Source of the DNA: Actinomycetota bacterium
GTDB lineage: Bacteria > Actinomycetota > Acidimicrobiia > Acidimicrobiales > Ilumatobacteraceae
Assembly: GCA_009701105.1 (NCBI GenBank)
Contig: WLKU01000045.1
Span: 1-9,726 of the forward strand
Length of the DNA: 9,726 bases
Direction: 5' to 3'
Within the stretch, counting starts at the first letter, position 1; each line of letters begins with the position of its first letter. The notes under the pieces were generated by a model. That model had not been told where the DNA came from. It was given only the letters and a program-made list of their open reading frames with translations, and made no database searches. Positions 7,479 to 9,726 of the stretch are shown one piece after another. The position numbers and the translations under genes are program-made.

Positions 7479-8504
7479 ATGGCTACGTCAAAAACAACAT
7501 CACCATCTGGCAAGAAGCATCGCATTGCTGTCATTGGTGGCGACGGCATTGGACCAGAAGTCGTGCAAGAGGCGCTCAAAGTTTTGCGTGCTGCTGGTGC
7601 TCAACTGGAGACAACCGATTTTGATTTGGGTGGCGCGCGGTATTTGCGCGACGGTGAAGTGTTGTCGGATGCAACGTTGGCGCAGTTGCGCAATTTTGAT
7701 GCGATCTTGCTCGGCGCTGTTGGCACGCCTGGTGTGCCACCTGGTGTGATTGAGCGTGGGTTGTTGCTCAAGATGCGTTTTGAGTTGGACTTGTACATCA
7801 ATCGTCGACCATTTGCAGGCACGGCACCTGGACACACCACACCTCATGACTTCATTGTGATTCGCGAAAACACCGAAGGGCCATATGTTGGCGAAGGTGG
7901 CGTATTGCGCAAAGGTACGCCACAAGAAGTTGCAACACAGGGCAGCGTCAATACTGCACACGGCGTAGAGCGCTGTGTGCGTTACGCATTTGAGTTGGCT
8001 GCAACACGTGATCGCAAACATCTCACGCTGGTGCACAAAACAAACGTGCTCACGTTTGCTGGCGATTTGTGGCAGCGCACATTTGATCGCGTTGCAAAAG
8101 AGTTTCCTCAAGTGGCAACTGCATACAACCATGTTGATGCTGCCTGTATTTATTTTGTGCAAGACCCACATCGCTATGACGTGATCGTGACCGACAATTT
8201 GTTTGGTGACATCCTCACCGACTTGGGTGGAGCAGTAAGTGGTGGCATCGGCATTGCGTCATCTGCAAACCTCAATCCCGCTGGCACAGGACCATCGATG
8301 TTTGAACCCGTGCATGGTTCGGCACCAGACATTGTTGGAACTGGCAAAGCCAACCCAGTTGCAGCCATCTTGTCGGCAGCACACATGCTTGAGTTTTTGG
8401 GAGAGGATGCAATGGCTGAGCGCGTGCGCGCCGCATGCCAAGCACCAGCAAGTGGCTCAACTAGCCAAATGGGCGATGAAATTAGTGCCAGAGTCGCCAA
8501 ATAA
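7479..8504 (+). CDS. leuB: 3-isopropylmalate dehydrogenase
   Basis: NAD-dependent oxidative decarboxylation of 3-isopropylmalate to 2-ketoisocaproate, the third step of leucine synthesis. The product is 341 aa from the ATG at 7479, with a polar N-terminal tail [14 protein letters not shown] before the conserved [13 protein letters not shown] (16-28). The substrate-site arginines lie in [18 protein letters not shown] (95-112). [14 protein letters not shown] (128-141), Lys187 in VHKTNVL, Asp220, and Asp244/Asp248 in [13 protein letters not shown] are the catalytic and metal-binding positions. [20 protein letters not shown] (276-295) is the NAD-binding loop. The frame is open back to 7425, but that would overlap the start of the divergent greA. 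Tartrate and isocitrate dehydrogenases are relatives; the adjoining ilvE and nearby leuCD support LeuB. ilvE follows 64 bases downstream. Confidence 0.95.
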   Translation: MATSKTTSPSGKKHRIAVIGGDGIGPEVVQEALKVLRAAGAQLETTDFDLGGARYLRDGEVLSDATLAQLRNFDAILLGAVGTPGVPPGVIERGLLLKMRFELDLYINRRPFAGTAPGHTTPHDFIVIRENTEGPYVGEGGVLRKGTPQEVATQGSVNTAHGVERCVRYAFELAATRDRKHLTLVHKTNVLTFAGDLWQRTFDRVAKEFPQVATAYNHVDAACIYFVQDPHRYDVIVTDNLFGDILTDLGGAVSGGIGIASSANLNPAGTGPSMFEPVHGSAPDIVGTGKANPVAAILSAAHMLEFLGEDAMAERVRAACQAPASGSTSQMGDEISARVAK

Positions 8505-8558
8505 GAGCGATAGTTTAGAACGCAATTCAAATTCGGTATTCACGTAACACATCAACAC

Positions 8559-8564
8559 AGAGGA
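8559..8564 (+). promoter_or_regulatory. Ribosome binding site of ilvE
   Basis: AGAGGA lies four bases before the ilvE ATG at 8569. It is the only textbook Shine-Dalgarno placement in the window and contrasts with the purine runs that touch or nearly touch the start codons of leuC, nadA and leuB. This fits ilvE being translated from a real leader in a leuB-ilvE message. The rest of the 64-base gap shows no clear terminator. Confidence 0.7.
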
Positions 8565-8568
8565 AAAC

Positions 8569-9483
8569 ATGCCAATTACTACGACACCAAAAATTTGGAT
8601 GAACGGCAAGCTTGTCGATTGGGACAAAGCACAAGTGCATGTGTTGACACACACGTTGCATTACGGCACCGGAGTATTTGAAGGCATTCGCGCTTACGAG
8701 ACCAAAAATGGTCCAGCCATTTTTCGACTTACTGATCACATCAAGCGTTTGTACAACTCGGCAAAGATCATGGGCATGGACATGCCGTACTCGGTTGAAG
8801 AAATTGTTCAAGCAACAAAAGACACGGTGCGATCAACTGGATTGCCAGCGTGCTACATCCGTCCACTTGCGTATTACGGATACGGCGAGATGGGATTGAA
8901 TACATTGCCTTGCAAAGTAGACATTGCTATTGCCTGCTGGCCGTGGGGTGCATATTTGGGTGATGACGCAGTAGAAAAAGGTGTGCGCATGAAGGTTTCT
9001 TCCTGGACTCGTCACGATCACAACACGATGCCTCCGGCTGCAAAAACCGTGGGCAACTATGTCAACTCAACTTTGGCAAAAGTGGAAGCACTCAAAGCCG
9101 GATACGACGAGGCGATCATGCTTGCGCCAAACGGCTTGATTGCCGAGTGCACAGGCGAGAATATTTTCTGTGTCCGTGACGGCATCATTTTGACTCCGCC
9201 AACATCGGCTGGAGCGCTCGAGGGAATTACGCAAAACAGTGTGATGCGCATTGCGCGAGATTTGGGCTACGACATTCGTGTCGACAACATCGCACGAAGC
9301 GACCTCTATATCGCCGACGAAATCTTTGCCTGCGGCACCGCAGCAGAAGTTGGTTCGGTGAGCATGGTGGACGAGCGTTTGATTCCGTGTCCAGGTCCGA
9401 AAACTCGGGCCATTGCTGCTGCATATGCCAAGGCTGTGCGCGGTCAAGACGAGCGCTATATCGACTGGTGTGAGCTGGCCTAA
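8569..9483 (+). CDS. ilvE: Branched-chain amino acid aminotransferase
   Basis: Pyridoxal-phosphate class IV aminotransferase that makes leucine, isoleucine and valine from their 2-keto acids with glutamate as donor, in the cytosol. The 304-aa product begins MPITTTPKIWMNGKLVDWDK and carries HTLHYGTGVFEGIRAYET (28-45), RLTDHIKRLYNSAKIMGM (53-70), YIRPLAYYGYGEMGL (96-110), and the catalytic lysine, about Lys159, in PPAAKTVGNYVNS. PLP-binding and family signatures continue with AECTGENIF (192-200), and with GALEGITQNSVMRIA and FACGTAAEV further on. Length and motifs match the short E. coli IlvE type rather than the longer 360-residue actinobacterial and mitochondrial type. A good ribosome site precedes the ATG. 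It lies 64 bases after leuB, completing the leucine route, and is followed only by non-coding DNA to the window edge. Confidence 0.97.
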   Translation: MPITTTPKIWMNGKLVDWDKAQVHVLTHTLHYGTGVFEGIRAYETKNGPAIFRLTDHIKRLYNSAKIMGMDMPYSVEEIVQATKDTVRSTGLPACYIRPLAYYGYGEMGLNTLPCKVDIAIACWPWGAYLGDDAVEKGVRMKVSSWTRHDHNTMPPAAKTVGNYVNSTLAKVEALKAGYDEAIMLAPNGLIAECTGENIFCVRDGIILTPPTSAGALEGITQNSVMRIARDLGYDIRVDNIARSDLYIADEIFACGTAAEVGSVSMVDERLIPCPGPKTRAIAAAYAKAVRGQDERYIDWCELA

Positions 9484-9505
9484 ATCACAAGGTTGTGAGT
9501 TAATA

Positions 9506-9517
9506 GGGGATATCCCC
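9506..9517. repeat. 12-bp perfect palindrome GGGGATATCCCC
   Basis: A perfect inverted repeat centred between 9511 and 9512, 22 bases after the ilvE stop. The short flanks TGAGT (9496-9500) and ACTCA (9518-9522) are complementary but offset by five bases, so an RNA could form a bulged hairpin here. No T-tract follows, so it is not a classical intrinsic terminator. The right half is part of the first DnaA-box-like 9-mer. Confidence 0.7.
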
Positions 9518-9554
9518 ACTCAAATCCACAGATTTATCCCCAGTGTTATTCACA
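9510..9554 (+). promoter_or_regulatory. Four head-to-tail DnaA-box-like 9-mers at 12-bp spacing
   Basis: The 9-mers are ATATCCCCA (9510), AAATCCACA (9522), TTATCCCCA (9534) and TTATTCACA (9546), with start-to-start distance exactly 12 each time and three-base linkers. Against TTATCCACA they match 7, 7, 8 and 8 of 9; the last fits TTATNCACA perfectly. All four are in the same orientation. Closely spaced same-direction boxes are what DnaA uses to assemble cooperatively at origins. The site could belong to oriC, to an autoregulated dnaA promoter, or to a DnaA-titrating locus. An unrelated regulator with a similar site is the alternative. Confidence 0.6.
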
Positions 9555-9555
9555 G

Positions 9556-9578
9556 ATGGGCTATGGCTTTAAGCCCAT
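9556..9578. repeat. 7-bp inverted repeat between two box groups
   Basis: ATGGGCT (9556-9562) and AGCCCAT (9572-9578) are exact inverted copies with a 9-base loop. A competing smaller hairpin, GGCTT-T-AAGCC, spans 9565-9575. The stem sits in the 23-base gap between the box ending at 9554 and the box starting at 9578, and its last base is the first base of that box. It is not followed by a T-run, so it is not called a terminator. Confidence 0.6.
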
Positions 9579-9598
9579 TGTCCCCAATGTTCTCCACA
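9578..9598 (+). promoter_or_regulatory. Second pair of DnaA-box-like 9-mers, again 12 bp apart
   Basis: TTGTCCCCA (9578-9586) and TTCTCCACA (9590-9598) each match TTGTCCACA, the actinobacterial DnaA box, at 8 of 9 positions. They keep the 12-bp step and orientation of the first group but start 32 bp after its last box, so the phase is broken by the inverted repeat between them. Confidence 0.55.
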
Positions 9599-9603
9599 AA
9601 CCC

Positions 9604-9647
9604 TTACGGGTGATGTTGGCGAACCACTACCTACGGGGTGATACTGG
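9604..9647 (+). repeat. Imperfect direct repeat, about 16 bp, two copies
   Basis: Copy 1 is TTACGGGTGATGTTGG (9604-9619). Copy 2 is CTACGGGGTGATACTGG (9631-9647). They share TACGGG, GTGAT and TGG and differ by one inserted G and two or three substitutions, with a 27-base offset. Copy 2 contains GATACT, a possible -10 hexamer. The role is unknown; two copies are too few to call it an iteron array. Confidence 0.4.
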
Positions 9648-9651
9648 AGTC

Positions 9652-9660
9652 TGTGAATTA
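9652..9660 (-). promoter_or_regulatory. Isolated DnaA-box-like 9-mer on the opposite strand
   Basis: TGTGAATTA on the plus strand reads TAATTCACA on the minus strand, 8 of 9 to TTATTCACA, which is the sequence of the box at 9546. It is the only box-like site in the segment that faces the main array, and it closes the cluster on the right. Confidence 0.4.
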
Positions 9661-9726
9661 CTTCGGAGCAACCTCAGCAAGCATCGCGATCATCATTATT
9701 AGTTAGGCGTGCGTCATTCGACGTTC

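Larger units (their letters stand above)
9484..9726. other. Non-coding segment with DnaA-box-like sites at the right edge
   Basis: No coding region is supported between the ilvE stop and the window end. The first half (to about 9598) is filled with box-like 9-mers, a palindrome and an inverted repeat, each listed separately. The second half has an imperfect direct repeat, one box on the minus strand, and a last 66 bases in which nothing is recognised. A weak promoter-like pair, TTGGCG (9616-9621) and GATACT (9640-9645) with an 18-base spacer, points rightward out of the window. No tRNA or other RNA gene was recognised. Confidence 0.7.

Noticed and set aside
7500..8171. 223-codon open frame on the minus strand opposite leuB
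   Set aside because: Cys- and His-rich shadow of leuB with no recognisable domain; leuB on the other strand has all catalytic motifs.
9556..9578. Intrinsic terminator for leuB-ilvE
   Set aside because: The stem is only 7 bp with a 9-base loop and is followed by TGTCCCCAATG, not a T-tract, and it lies among DnaA-box-like sites.
9604..9647. Iterons of a plasmid-type origin
   Set aside because: Only two imperfect copies are present and the window is full of core chromosomal genes, so a plasmid origin is unlikely.
9709..9726. Start of a plus-strand gene (GTG at 9709 open to the edge)
   Set aside because: Only six codons are visible, with no ribosome site and no recognisable residues; too short to support.

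Overview
The window looks like a compact stretch of an actinobacterial chromosome, most like the class Acidimicrobiia. The evidence is moderate G+C (about half, by eye), GTG as well as ATG starts, very short intergenic gaps, promoters that abut start codons, and actinobacterial-style LeuB, LeuC and NadB sequences. The assignment is inference; the window contains no rRNA or marker gene. No phage, insertion sequence, CRISPR array or RNA gene was seen.

Layout. 1-1863 (minus): leuC followed by leuD, the two subunits of isopropylmalate isomerase; leuD runs off the left edge. 1941-6082 (plus): an unrecognised 178-aa protein, then nadA-nadB-nadC, the complete de novo route from aspartate to nicotinate mononucleotide. 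6089-7431 (minus): greA, then an alpha/beta hydrolase. 7479-9483 (plus): leuB, then ilvE. 9484-9726: a non-coding segment that fills the right end.

How the genes work together. LeuC/LeuD and LeuB carry out the second and third steps of leucine synthesis, and IlvE does the final transamination for leucine, isoleucine and valine. The leucine genes are therefore split into two units on opposite strands about 5.6 kb apart, with the NAD operon between them. leuA and the other ilv genes are not in the window. NadB oxidises aspartate to iminoaspartate, NadA condenses it with dihydroxyacetone phosphate to quinolinate, and NadC converts quinolinate to nicotinate mononucleotide. LeuC and NadA both carry the cysteines for a [4Fe-4S] cluster.

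The coding part is ordinary core metabolism. The most unusual segment is the non-coding right end. It holds four DnaA-box-like 9-mers repeated head to tail at an exact 12-bp step, a 7-bp inverted repeat, two more boxes again 12 bp apart, and one box on the opposite strand. This looks like a DnaA-binding region: part of oriC, a dnaA promoter, or a DnaA-titrating site. The window ends before the neighbouring gene that would decide between these.
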